Assembly: GCA_947491025.1 (NCBI GenBank)
Contig: CANLIC010000015.1
Location: 1-64,000 of the forward strand
Reading direction: 5' to 3'
DNA length: 64,000 bases
Origin: Myxococcales bacterium
Lineage (GTDB): Bacteria; Myxococcota_A; UBA9042
The translations under genes were made by a program, and so were the position numbers. A model generated the notes under the pieces. That model saw nothing but the letters and a program-made list of their open reading frames with translations. It was not told the origin of the DNA and made no database searches. Shown piece by piece: positions 1-9,194 of the stretch (position 1 is the stretch's first letter; the number at the start of each line of letters is the position of its first letter).

Positions 1-157
1 AATCACCCTTGACCGCAAGACAACTCACCTCGATCGGCACTTCCAGGGGTGAGGTTTGTCTTCGGTCAGGGCTACAACGGCCGAACAAATGCGTGGCCAG
101 CAGGGCAGGCTTGGGGCTGGGGACTTTGGATCAGGCCTGTGCCGTCGTCGGCGCCCC

Positions 158-186
158 TTGACGCCAGCCGCCGACCCTGGCAAGGT
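158..186 (+). promoter_or_regulatory. candidate promoter of tRNA-fMet
   Basis: A TTGACG element (158-163) is followed, after a 17-nt spacer, by CAAGGT (181-186), 13 nt upstream of the mature tRNA. The -35 is 5/6 to the sigma-70 consensus; the -10 is poor. The position relative to the tRNA fits, so this is a plausible but unproven promoter. Confidence 0.35.
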
Positions 187-199
187 GCCGCTCCTCTGC

Positions 200-277
<78 letters not shown>

Positions 278-320
278 GCCCAAAGGTCCTCGCGACCTCG
301 GCGACTGAGCAAAGAAACGG

Positions 321-356
321 ACGGCCACAGGCGAACCCTGTGGCCGTCGTCGTTTT
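321..356 (+). terminator. rho-independent terminator after tRNA-fMet
   Basis: A perfect 11-bp stem (ACGGCCACAGG, 321-331, with its complement at 337-347) closes a 5-nt loop and is followed by GTCGTTTTT. It lies 45 nt downstream of the tRNA CCA end, as expected for a monocistronic tRNA transcript. Confidence 0.9.
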
Positions 357-619
357 TGCCTCGGGCCATTTCCAACAACCTGGCTTTGTCGGCCTTCTTG
401 GCCTGTTCGCCTCCATGGCCTCCATGGCCTCCTCGGCCTTCTTAGCCCGTTTGGCCACCGGTCCAGGCCCACACACGACGCTTGACCGACCCTCGCCACC
501 CGGCAACCGCCGGCGGCTGATCACGGGCACCGTCGCGGCGGAAGCGGCGGCTGGAATCGCCGGGCCTGCCCATGCGTTGCCCTCTCGCGCCGGCCTCCGT
601 TTCGGCGCAGGATGCTGCC
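357..619. other. intergenic, no gene seen
   Basis: Between the tRNA terminator and the TPR lipoprotein I see no convincing gene. There is a short imperfect tandem repeat of GCCTCCATG near 410-435. Open frames across it on both strands are Arg/Pro/Ala-rich, as expected of chance frames in GC-rich DNA. Confidence 0.5.
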
Positions 620-3600
620 ATGCCCGCGCCGGAACCAAGCCGCTGCTGCCCTCCTGCCCGCCGACGCGGGACGTTGTTGCAGGGCACGCGTCGCGCGCGA
701 CAAGTCCGCAGCACGTCGACCCTGTGGGCGTGCTCGATGCTGCTCGGCTGGATCGCCGCCGGTTGCGGCGGGGCGCTGCAAGCGCGCGGCGGCCCGATTC
801 CACCGGAGCTTGGCCCGCATCACGTCGAAGCCAGCATCGTCGCTGGGGACCCAGCCACCGCCCTCCGTCAAGGCGCCGCCCTTGAGGGCGCGGGCGCCGG
901 GTCTGCCCGGCTCGACGCGCTTCTGGCTTGGGCCGCCACCATGCCTTCCGCGGGGCAGCCGACGCCTTCCCTGATGGCAGCCCGCGGCGCCATACCGACG
1001 CGGCTCGAAGCCCTCTCCGCCCGGGTCCGGGCCGGCGAGCCTGGCGCGACGTTGGCGGCCGAGCAGCTCCTGGCGGCGCTGGTGGCCGCGCCCCGTCCCA
1101 AAGAGGCGTTGATCCTGTTCGACGGGCTTTTCCGCGATGGCTGTGGCGAGCGACGCGCCGACTGCGATCTCGCCTTGCGCGCGCTGTTGGCATTGCCCCT
1201 CGATACCCCAGCCCTCTTGGCGCGTGCGATGGCGCTCGTCGACGCGACCGGACCCAGCACCGCGACCGGCGCTGCCCCGTCCGGCACGGCCGACCCCGGC
1301 AACACCGACATGCAGCGCTGGATCTGCGGCCTCGCCAACGCAGCCGGCCTGCGCGGCCGCTTCGACGCCCAGGTGGCGCTCTACGACGCCGCGATCGGCC
1401 GCTGGCCCAGCGCCTTGGAGGTCTGGGCTGCGGGGCTGCGCGGGACGGCGCGGATCCCGGGACCGGCGGCGCGCTCACGCTGGCTCGAGCGCCTGCAGGC
1501 CGCTGGGCTCTCCGCCGACGCGCTGCGCAAGCTCGTCGTGCATCGCGATGTCGCCGCCGACGGGCTCGCCCAGGTGCAGATCGCGGAGCAGCTCTGCCAG
1601 CGGCCTGGGGCGACCCGCGGCGATTGGCTGCAGTGGATCGCGGTCGCCGCCCAAACCGTCCGCCGCCGGCTCTCTGCCAGCGCGCCCGCGCTGATGGAGC
1701 GGTTGGCGATTGAGGCATTGCCGAATCTCACGCCGAGCGATCGTCCAGCCCTAGTCGCGGCGCTGCTGGACGCAGGTCTCCATGTGCGCGCCACCGGCCT
1801 GCTGGCGCCGCTCCTCGCCGAGCAGCCCTTGGACCCACGGCTCCTGGCGTTGCATGCCGAGTGCCTGCGCCAGGCAGGGGATGCCGCCGGCGCTGTGGCC
1901 GCCGCCCAGCGCGCCTTCGCCGCCGTTGCGCCGGTGGCCGGGGCTCCAGCCTCCGTCGTCGACCCCGCTTCCGCCGACGCGTTGCAGGCCCTGGTCGACC
2001 GGTGGACCGGCGCCTGGCCTGAGGGCGCCGCACCGCTTCGACTCCGCCTCGCCGCAACCCGCGACCCGCGAAAGGCCCAGCCTCGCCAGGACATTTTGGC
2101 CCTGCTCGAGGCCTCTGCCCCGCCGCCCACCGCCGGCGCCCAACTGCAGCGCTATCTGACAGAAGTGGCCGCTCGTGCCGACGCCGGGGATGGCGGTGCC
2201 GTCGCGGAGCTGGAGCTGCTCGGCGTCGCCATGGCCCGTCGAGCCTTGCAGGGGGCCTGGCAACGCCCGATCGCCGACGCGATGGCGCGGCTCTGCCAGG
2301 TCGTCGACTCCGACGCGGAGGTCTGCGCCCGCGCCGCTTGGCTCTCGCTCCGGCAGCAGCGCCACGCCGCGGCAACGGCGCAATGGCGCCGTGCCCACGA
2401 CATAGCGCGCCGCACCGGCCAGCCGCTGCCGAATCCGCTCGCGAGAATCGTCGACGGGGACGCCTTGGATGGTCAAAGTCTCGGCGCCTGGCTGCAGTTG
2501 ACGGAGCTGCAGACCGCTAGCAACCAGCGCGACGCGCTGCGCATTGCCCACGCCTTGCTGCTGCGCTCCGGGCGCCTGCTCGCCGCCCGGCGCTGGACGG
2601 AGCAGGCGCTGGCGCTCGCCGGCGGACGGGCGGTGCTCCTGGCCGTTCTGCCAGCGGCTGGGCAGGGTGCAGCCGCTGCGGCCGATGCGCCGATCGGCGA
2701 CCAGGTCCTGCTTCAGATTGCCCGCGCCGGCGCCGCAGACCTGGTCCTGCGCCACTTGCCCGCGCTGACCGCAGCTGCCGACGTCCGCCGCGAGCCCCAG
2801 GTTGCGCTGCGCTATGGCCGAGTCGAGCTCGTCGCGCTGGCAACGCTCGGGCGGCAGGAAGAGGCGGCGCGCAAGGTCGATTGGCTGCTGACGCGTCCGG
2901 GCGTCGAGCCGCCACGTCGGGCCGAGCTGCTCCTCACCGCCGCCCAACTCGGGCTCTGCGCCCCACTGCTCGACGCCGCCATCGAGGAGGCAGCCGGCCG
3001 CTGGCTGCAGATTCGGTCGACGGTGCAGGTGGCGGTCGCATGCGCCCAGCAGACCGGCGACAGCGTCCGACTGACGGTGCTGGCCGACCGCATCCAGCGC
3101 TCGCACATCGAGGTCCAGGTGCAGCTGGAGTTTGCGCAACTCCTCGGCCGCCATGGCGCCGACAGCCTCGCGGCGGCCTGGTACCTGCGGCTGCTTGGCC
3201 AGAAAGGCAGCCACGCCGCCCCGACATCGCTCATCGCTTGGGCGGAGTCGCTGCTGCGGCTGGATCGACCCGACCAGGCCGACGAGGTGCTGGCGCAGAT
3301 GGCCGAGCGATCGCGCGGGCACGCCTTGGCCGTGGTCACGATGATGGCGAGCAAGACCCTCATCGCGTTTGAGCGCCACGACGCCGCGCTGCGTCTGGTC
3401 GACCGCGCGTTACAGCAGGTCGATCTACCCGAGTTGCACCACCAGCGGCTGGAGGCGCTGGTCCGCCTCGGCGACGCCAACAGGCTTGGCGACGGTCTCG
3501 AGCGCGCCGCTCGGGTCGGGCTCGATCGTGGCGCGTTGGCGCAGCTCCTCGACATCGCGCGCGCGGTTGGCACGCTGCCGACGCTCTACCAGGCCTTGGC

Positions 3601-6400
3601 TGGCCTGCGCGACCCCGATCGCGATCTCGAGCGCCTCCGCATCCGCGCCGCAGCGGCTGTCGGCGATGTGACCGCGCTCGAGGCCGCGGTCCGCCAGCTT
3701 CGCAGCCGCGGTGGGCAGGCACCGGCCGTGGCCGTGCGCGCCCTGGCGGACGCCGGCCGCCACCGGGAGGCACGGGCCCTGGCCGAGCAACTCGTCGCTG
3801 GCGAGGACGGCGCCCCGGCCCAAACCGACGACGAGGTTCAGGCGATGGAGGCCGCGATCGCCGTCCGTCGCGACCCCACCTCGGTGGCTGAGGCGGTCGC
3901 GATCGCCCGCCTGGCCTTGGCCCGCAGCCACGCCCCGGCCACCGTCGCGCTCCATGTCGCCGACGCGCTGCGCATCGCCGGGGCTGGCGCGGCGGCGGTG
4001 GGTCTGGCTGCTTTCGCCGTCGATCGCCATGGCGACGACCCGCGGGTGCTGGCGCGAGCGGCAGCTGTCGCCGAGCTCGCCGGCATGTCCGCCACGGCGG
4101 CCCCGTGGTGGCGACGGGCTGCGACCGCCACTTGGACCGAGCCCGAGCGCACCGGCAGCCACGGCGCCGCCGGTCTGCCCGAGGCGCTGGTCGAGCTGCT
4201 GACCCATCTGGGCGACTCCGGGGCCTCGGAGGCGCTGCGCCGCTGGCTCCCGCGTTGGCTCGACCGCCTGCCGGCGTCGTCGGTGCTCTGGGGTGAGTGG
4301 CTGCGCAGCGAAGCCCACGCCAACCGCCCAGCGCGCTGCCTGCGCGTGCTGACTCTCGCTGACGCCGCGCTTGAGCGCTGGCCGGCCAAAGATCTGCGCG
4401 ATGCGCTCGCAGTGGCGCTGCGCAACGGGCTCGGTCCCCTGCTTGTCGAGGCTCACGTCGCCGGCCGTGCGCCGCAGCGCAGCGAAGCCTTCTGGCTCGC
4501 CGCCTTGCTCGGCGCGCTCTGGGACCACGGACAGGGGCTCGATCGCGTCGTCGTCGCTCGCCACGAGCTGGAGCTGACGGCCGCGCTGCAGGCCACGCCG
4601 CTTGGCCGCGCCGCGCTGGCTCAGGCGCTCGCTGCCCGCGGCCGGGCTCAGGATGCAGCCCAGGCGCTCGGTCACGCGCCATTCGCCGGCGTTGGCTACG
4701 CCATGGCTCCAGGCACCATCGATGCCGAGGCAACCACCGAGCTCGCGTCGGCTGCGGCTGGCGTGCTGGCAGGGCTGCGCGGAGAGGCGTCTGCGGGCCC
4801 CGTGGTCGACGGTGCGCCGGTCGGGCTTGCCGCGGCTTCCCCAGCCGAGACCACGCTCCGGCGCTGGCTGCCCGGCCTCGGCGTTCGCCACGCGCTCGCG
4901 CTCGCGCAGCAGCTCGTCGAGGTCGGGCAGGCCGATCTCGGCCGTCTGGTCGCCGACCATGCCTGGCCCAAGGGCCGGCCCTTCGCGGTCGAGGCAGTAC
5001 AAGCCGTCGCCGCATTGCGCGCCCACGCGGGTCTAGGAGACCACGACGCGACCCTCGCCGTCGCCTGGCGGGTGGCGGACGCACCGGCCCATGAAGGCGG
5101 CCAGGTCAACCGCGGCGCCCGTCGGTACGAGTTGGCGCTGCGCCTGCAAGCGATGGGGGCGCCCAACGCCGCGGCGAAGCTGATCGCCGGGGACGCGCGG
5201 AGCGGTCGCCTCGCCAGCCCGTGGATCGGCGAGGGCGAAGAGGGCCTCGACGTCACCGGGGGAGCGCTCGAACGCTTCGACCCCGCCGCGCTCGACGCCG
5301 TCGGGCCCGCCTCCGCCGCGCCTGGCCGCAGCCCACGGAGGCTCTTGGCCCTGGCGCTGGCGGCCGGCCAACCCGCGCTCGCCGACAAGATCGCCAAGGC
5401 CTCGCTCGCCGGCCACGACGAGCCCTGGCACCGCCTGCGGGAGCTTGTCGAGGAGTCGCTGCGCTGGGGCAACGCCGACGTGGCCCGTTCCCTGCTGCGC
5501 CTCGTGTCCGCCGAGACGCCACCGCAGCTTTTTGCCTGCGCCCGCTTGGCGGTAGGGGCCGCTTCGCATTCCGGTAGCGCGGAAGCCGCGGCTTCCGCGC
5601 CGAGCAGCCCGCAACCCCTCGGTGCGCCGCCCGCCCACGCCGAGACCGACGCGGCGCTGTCGGCCTGCATCGCGGGTCGAACGCTGCACGCGCTCTCCTA
5701 CGACGAGCTCGGCGCGATCGCGGGCGCGTTGCTGCGCGGCGAGGTCAACGTCGACGCCCTGCTCGAACGCACCTTGGAGGGTGCCACCGCGATGCTCATT
5801 CGGCGCATCCTCTCGGTGCTCGCTGCGGAGGCGGTCGCGTCGGACAACGTGGGTCGAGCGCGGGCGAGCGCCCTGGTGCAGCGCCTCTTCGAGCGGCTGC
5901 CGGCGGAGGCGCGGCGGCGCTCAGCCGAGGCGTCACTCGATGAACTGGCCGCCCTTGGCGTCGCTGAACTCGGGCTCAAAGACACAGCGCAGGCGCTGGC
6001 CATGGCGCCGAGCGACTACGGTGCCCTGGACAACCACGCCTACGCCCGCTTGCTCGCCGGCGACGCTCCGGCCGCGATCGAGCCGATGGCCCGGCGCGCC
6101 ATGGCCCACATCGCCGGCGCCAACGGCCACGCCCTGCTCGACACCCTCGGAGCGATCGCGGCCGCCAAGGGCGATCTCGCCGCCGCGGAGCGTTGGCAGC
6201 GGCAGAGCCTCGCCGCCAACCCGCGGGCCCACGACATCAGCCTGCCTCAGGTCAGGTTGGCGGAGATCTTGCTGCGCCGGGGCCAACGCCAGCAGGCGCG
6301 CGAGGTGGCGGCCTGGGTGCTGCAGCGCGGACTCGCGGCGCCCTACTGCCAGGCTCGAGCGCGGGCGGTGATCGCCGCTTCACTGCGCCCGCCGCGCTGA
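620..6400 (+). CDS. giant TPR/alpha-solenoid lipoprotein
   Basis: This encodes about 1926 residues, almost entirely Ala/Leu/Arg-rich helical repeats of the tetratricopeptide type; degenerate helix pairs run from about residue 80 to the end. The N-terminus has a basic stretch (RRARQVR), a hydrophobic segment and a lipobox-like IAAGC ending at Cys49, so the protein is probably exported and lipidated. The start at 620 is preferred to an in-frame ATG at 572 because an AGGA element lies just upstream of it. Family members usually act as scaffolds for protein complexes; no catalytic motif is visible and the partner is unknown. It stands alone between the tRNA and pssA. The coding call is firm, the TPR assignment fairly firm, and the role unknown. 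Confidence 0.85.
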   Translation: MPAPEPSRCCPPARRRGTLLQGTRRARQVRSTSTLWACSMLLGWIAAGCGGALQARGGPIPPELGPHHVEASIVAGDPATALRQGAALEGAGAGSARLDALLAWAATMPSAGQPTPSLMAARGAIPTRLEALSARVRAGEPGATLAAEQLLAALVAAPRPKEALILFDGLFRDGCGERRADCDLALRALLALPLDTPALLARAMALVDATGPSTATGAAPSGTADPGNTDMQRWICGLANAAGLRGRFDAQVALYDAAIGRWPSALEVWAAGLRGTARIPGPAARSRWLERLQAAGLSADALRKLVVHRDVAADGLAQVQIAEQLCQRPGATRGDWLQWIAVAAQTVRRRLSASAPALMERLAIEALPNLTPSDRPALVAALLDAGLHVRATGLLAPLLAEQPLDPRLLALHAECLRQAGDAAGAVAAAQRAFAAVAPVAGAPASVVDPASADALQALVDRWTGAWPEGAAPLRLRLAATRDPRKAQPRQDILALLEASAPPPTAGAQLQRYLTEVAARADAGDGGAVAELELLGVAMARRALQGAWQRPIADAMARLCQVVDSDAEVCARAAWLSLRQQRHAAATAQWRRAHDIARRTGQPLPNPLARIVDGDALDGQSLGAWLQLTELQTASNQRDALRIAHALLLRSGRLLAARRWTEQALALAGGRAVLLAVLPAAGQGAAAAADAPIGDQVLLQIARAGAADLVLRHLPALTAAADVRREPQVALRYGRVELVALATLGRQEEAARKVDWLLTRPGVEPPRRAELLLTAAQLGLCAPLLDAAIEEAAGRWLQIRSTVQVAVACAQQTGDSVRLTVLADRIQRSHIEVQVQLEFAQLLGRHGADSLAAAWYLRLLGQKGSHAAPTSLIAWAESLLRLDRPDQADEVLAQMAERSRGHALAVVTMMASKTLIAFERHDAALRLVDRALQQVDLPELHHQRLEALVRLGDANRLGDGLERAARVGLDRGALAQLLDIARAVGTLPTLYQALAGLRDPDRDLERLRIRAAAAVGDVTALEAAVRQLRSRGGQAPAVAVRALADAGRHREARALAEQLVAGEDGAPAQTDDEVQAMEAAIAVRRDPTSVAEAVAIARLALARSHAPATVALHVADALRIAGAGAAAVGLAAFAVDRHGDDPRVLARAAAVAELAGMSATAAPWWRRAATATWTEPERTGSHGAAGLPEALVELLTHLGDSGASEALRRWLPRWLDRLPASSVLWGEWLRSEAHANRPARCLRVLTLADAALERWPAKDLRDALAVALRNGLGPLLVEAHVAGRAPQRSEAFWLAALLGALWDHGQGLDRVVVARHELELTAALQATPLGRAALAQALAARGRAQDAAQALGHAPFAGVGYAMAPGTIDAEATTELASAAAGVLAGLRGEASAGPVVDGAPVGLAAASPAETTLRRWLPGLGVRHALALAQQLVEVGQADLGRLVADHAWPKGRPFAVEAVQAVAALRAHAGLGDHDATLAVAWRVADAPAHEGGQVNRGARRYELALRLQAMGAPNAAAKLIAGDARSGRLASPWIGEGEEGLDVTGGALERFDPAALDAVGPASAAPGRSPRRLLALALAAGQPALADKIAKASLAGHDEPWHRLRELVEESLRWGNADVARSLLRLVSAETPPQLFACARLAVGAASHSGSAEAAASAPSSPQPLGAPPAHAETDAALSACIAGRTLHALSYDELGAIAGALLRGEVNVDALLERTLEGATAMLIRRILSVLAAEAVASDNVGRARASALVQRLFERLPAEARRRSAEASLDELAALGVAELGLKDTAQALAMAPSDYGALDNHAYARLLAGDAPAAIEPMARRAMAHIAGANGHALLDTLGAIAAAKGDLAAAERWQRQSLAANPRAHDISLPQVRLAEILLRRGQRQQAREVAAWVLQRGLAAPYCQARARAVIAASLRPPR

Positions 6401-6431
6401 GCCGCGGCGCAGCCCAATCGGCCGGGCCACT

Positions 6432-6459
6432 TTGCGTCGGCGGCGAACACGGCTACCTT
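6432..6459 (+). promoter_or_regulatory. candidate promoter of pssA
   Basis: TTGCGT (6432-6437), a 16-nt spacer and GGC-TACCTT (-10 at 6454-6459). It matches the TTGnnn-N16-18-TAnnnT pattern seen upstream of other genes here. It leaves a leader of roughly 165 nt before the pssA start. Confidence 0.35.
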
Positions 6460-6630
6460 GCGCGTCGCGAGGGGGCGGGCCGCGCCGAGGTCCTCGCTGC
6501 GGCGGCGCCATCGGCCTGCCGGGCAAGCGCACGTCGTCGCGATTCGGCCGGCCCGTGGGCGCGCAGGTGCGATGCCCGACGCCGATCTCGGCGATGCCCC
6601 CTCTCCCTGCCAGCCGAGGACCCGCACGCC

Positions 6631-7401
6631 ATGCGCATCTTCGAGCCCGTCCCGCCGCGCCTCCTCGCCCCGAACGCCATCACAGCGGCGGGCATGACGC
6701 TCGGTTTCGCTTCGCTGTGGTGCTCCGCCAACGACCAACTCGGCGTCGCAGCCTGGCTCATCGCGCTCGCGGCGTTGGCCGACAAGCTCGATGGCACGGT
6801 GGCGCGGCTGTTGCGGGCAACCAGCGAATTCGGAGTCCAGTTCGACTCGTTCTCCGACTTCTGCACCTTTGGCCTCTGCCCGGCGGCCCTCGTCTACCGA
6901 GCTGTCACGCTCCACGGAGGCGGCGCCTGGTCCGACGGGCCATGGGCCATCGCCCTCGTCGCCATCTGCTGTCTCTACGCCATCGCCGCCGCGGTGCGGT
7001 TGGCGCGCTTCAACGTCACCACCGCCGATCACCCGACGATGTTCCAAGGCCTGCCGACCACCGTGTCTGGCAGCGTGCTTGGCCTACTCTTTCTCAGCCT
7101 CGGCGAGCTGCAGGTGGCCGGGCCCGCCACCCACGACCTCCTCCCTTGGTTGCTGGCCGCGCTCGGCGCGCTGATGGTCAGCAACCTACCGCTGCCCAAG
7201 CTGGCGCTGCCGGCTGGTCGCTTTGCGCGCGTCTTCTTCATCGTCAACACGGCGGGTGTGTACCTGCTGGTGCCGCTCCGGACGCCATGGTCCGCCAGCT
7301 ACGGCCTCGCGCTCGCCACCGGCTACATGCTCGCCGGATTTGCCATCGGGCTCCGTGCGTCCTCCAAGGCCAACCCAGCCGCGACCCAGGCGGTGCCGTG
7401 A
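6631..7401 (+). CDS. pssA: CDP-diacylglycerol-serine O-phosphatidyltransferase
   Basis: This 256-residue integral membrane enzyme should make phosphatidylserine from CDP-diacylglycerol and serine, the first step to phosphatidylethanolamine. The CDP-alcohol phosphotransferase signature D-x2-DG-x2-AR-x8-G-x3-D-x3-D is complete at residues 51-76 (from DKLDGTVAR to DSFSD). The following SDFCTFGLCPA resembles PssA rather than PgsA. Several hydrophobic helices follow. The start is the ATG where homology begins (MRIFEPVPPRLLAPNAIT); the frame is open further upstream but without family similarity. The stop overlaps the ATG of the next gene (TGATG), implying co-translation with the hydrolase. Confidence 0.9.
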   Translation: MRIFEPVPPRLLAPNAITAAGMTLGFASLWCSANDQLGVAAWLIALAALADKLDGTVARLLRATSEFGVQFDSFSDFCTFGLCPAALVYRAVTLHGGGAWSDGPWAIALVAICCLYAIAAAVRLARFNVTTADHPTMFQGLPTTVSGSVLGLLFLSLGELQVAGPATHDLLPWLLAALGALMVSNLPLPKLALPAGRFARVFFIVNTAGVYLLVPLRTPWSASYGLALATGYMLAGFAIGLRASSKANPAATQAVP

Positions 7402-8276
7402 TGGAGCGCAAGATCGCAGCCGCCGACGGCACGCTCCTGTCCGTGCGCGTCACCGGGCGCCCGCTTGGCGATGGCGGCAAGCCGGCCCTGTTGCTCGCTG
7501 ACGGCATCGGCTGCGACGGCTACATCTGGAAGTACGTCCGGGCCACCTTTGAGCCGCACTTCACCCTGGTGCACTTGCAGCACCGCGGCCACGGGGGCTC
7601 GGCGATCCCGAGCAATCGCGCAAGCCTGACCGTGCCGCAGCTCGCCGCCGATCTTTGGCATGTGTGCGACACCCTTGGCGTCGATCGCGCGATCTTGTGG
7701 GGCCACAGCATGGGCGTGCAGGTAACGCTCCACGCCGCGCACCTCGCCCCGGAGCGCTGCGCCGCATTGCTGCCGACCTGCGGCGCGTTCGAGAAGCCGC
7801 TGACGACCTTTCGCGACAGCGACGTCGGTACGCGGCTCCTGCCGTGGGTCCGTCGCGCGTTTGCGGCCGACAACGGCCGGCTGCGCAGCGCCTGGCGCAA
7901 GGTGATGCCGACAGACGCCGCCTACTGGGTCGCCGTCGCCACCGAGGTCAACGGCCGGATGATTCGCCGCGGCGACTTCTTGCCCTACCTCGATCATCTG
8001 GCCGACATGGATCCGAGCGTCTTCGTCGACCTGCTGGCGGCGGTCGCTGAGCACAGCGCGCGGCCCTTTCTGCCCACGCTGCAGATGCCGGCCTTGGTCT
8101 TCGCTGGCAGCCACGATCACTTTACGCCGGCCCGCCTCGCCGAGGAGCTGGCGCGTCTTTTGCCCGCGGGCGAGCTCTGCGTCATCCCGGGCGGATCGCA
8201 CACCGCGCCGCTCGAGCTACCCGATCTCGTGCAGCTGCGCGCCGAAGACTTCTTCAAGCGAAATCATCTGCTGTAG
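7401..8276 (+). CDS. alpha/beta-fold hydrolase
   Basis: A 291-residue protein with the alpha/beta hydrolase layout. It has a nucleophile elbow GHSMG (Ser103), a probable acid in GSHDHF (Asp239) and a probable catalytic His in GGSHT (His267). An oxyanion-region motif, LLADGIGCDG, lies near the N-terminus, where HG is more usual. Its ATG overlaps the pssA stop by one base, so it is probably translated from the same mRNA. Its substrate could be a lipid or other ester, but this cannot be read from the sequence. No signal peptide is seen, so it is probably cytoplasmic. Confidence 0.85.
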   Translation: MERKIAAADGTLLSVRVTGRPLGDGGKPALLLADGIGCDGYIWKYVRATFEPHFTLVHLQHRGHGGSAIPSNRASLTVPQLAADLWHVCDTLGVDRAILWGHSMGVQVTLHAAHLAPERCAALLPTCGAFEKPLTTFRDSDVGTRLLPWVRRAFAADNGRLRSAWRKVMPTDAAYWVAVATEVNGRMIRRGDFLPYLDHLADMDPSVFVDLLAAVAEHSARPFLPTLQMPALVFAGSHDHFTPARLAEELARLLPAGELCVIPGGSHTAPLELPDLVQLRAEDFFKRNHLL

Positions 8277-8352
8277 CCTGGGCCACCGACTACGGGCGGC
8301 GCGCCTTGTTGTGGGCAGCGGCGGCAGGCGGAGCGAAGCGGCCGTGGCCGTT

Positions 8353-8400
8353 GGCAATGGCAATGGCGATGGCGATGGCGATGGCGATGGCGATGGCGAT
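8353..8400. repeat. hexanucleotide microsatellite
   Basis: Eight tandem 6-nt units, two GGCAAT followed by six GGCGAT, lie in the 256-nt gap between the convergent hydrolase and PilZ genes. No gene covers it convincingly. It may be slippage-prone. The rest of the gap (8277-8532) shows nothing I recognise. Confidence 0.9.
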
Positions 8401-8532
8401 CGGCGGCAGGGACCCTTCGAGGACCCGGCAGGCCGCGGCGGCGACGATGCGTCGCGCGGCGGCAGCTCGATGCAGGCCGGGCTGCGCAGTCCACTCCGCA
8501 ACAGGCGTTTCGGGTCGACGTTGGGAAAAGGC

Positions 8533-8952
8533 TTAGACGTCGAAGAAGATCGGGTCGTGGACCTCGATGAATGCGTTGAGCATCCGCTTCTCTTCATCGG
8601 TCAGGTCGAGCAGGCGCACGCCCGCGCCGGACTGCTGCATGGCGTCCGACAGCGACTCGTCCAGCGGACGCGTCCACGCCACCTCGGCCTGCTTCTGAAA
8701 CACGTGGTCCGAGCCCGGGATGCGAAAGCGCACCTCGAGTTGGTCGCCACGGACCAGCGTCTCGTCGGTCGCCACAAAGAGGCCACCCGAGGAGATGTTC
8801 GCAGTCAGTCCGACAAAGAGTCGGTGCCGGGTCGCGATCCCCACCTGGATGTCAAAGCCCAGGCGACGGCCACCGGCCCGGTGCTCAGCGGATGGCGCCG
8901 CAACAGGCACAGAGTCTCGTCCTTGCCCAACGTCCCGAGGGTTCTTGGTCAT
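8533..8952 (-). CDS. PilZ-domain protein (probable c-di-GMP effector)
   Basis: A 139-residue protein with a single PilZ domain. The c-di-GMP binding motifs are present: RAGGR (R25-x3-R29) and NISSGG (N52-x-S-x2-G57). The C-terminus is Asp/Glu-rich. The start chosen is the ATG where the domain-bearing sequence begins. An alternative in-frame ATG at 9198 overlaps the FHA gene stop as ATGA and would add 82 residues, but those are Gly/Arg/His-rich and resemble chance translation. The protein probably acts with the upstream FHA gene. PilZ proteins alter motility, export or transcription partners on c-di-GMP binding; the partner here is unknown. Confidence 0.8.
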   Translation of the reverse strand: MTKNPRDVGQGRDSVPVAAPSAEHRAGGRRLGFDIQVGIATRHRLFVGLTANISSGGLFVATDETLVRGDQLEVRFRIPGSDHVFQKQAEVAWTRPLDESLSDAMQQSGAGVRLLDLTDEEKRMLNAFIEVHDPIFFDV

Positions 8953-9194
8953 GCCGGTCCCATGGAGGTGGTTCGAGTGGCCCTGAGTCCTGTGCGACAG
9001 ATCCTGGCCGCGATCGGCGCCGTCGGTGCGCGCACGATCCGGCTCGCGCCGCGACGCCCCATGAGCAGGTGCGCCATGGCCGTTCGGGCCCGCCCCGCTG
9101 CGAGACTGAACTGCCTTGTCGTTGACGGCAAGACCCACAGCCGCTCCGTGCATCAACACGCCGCCCGTGGCCCCGCCAACACCCTTGATCATGC

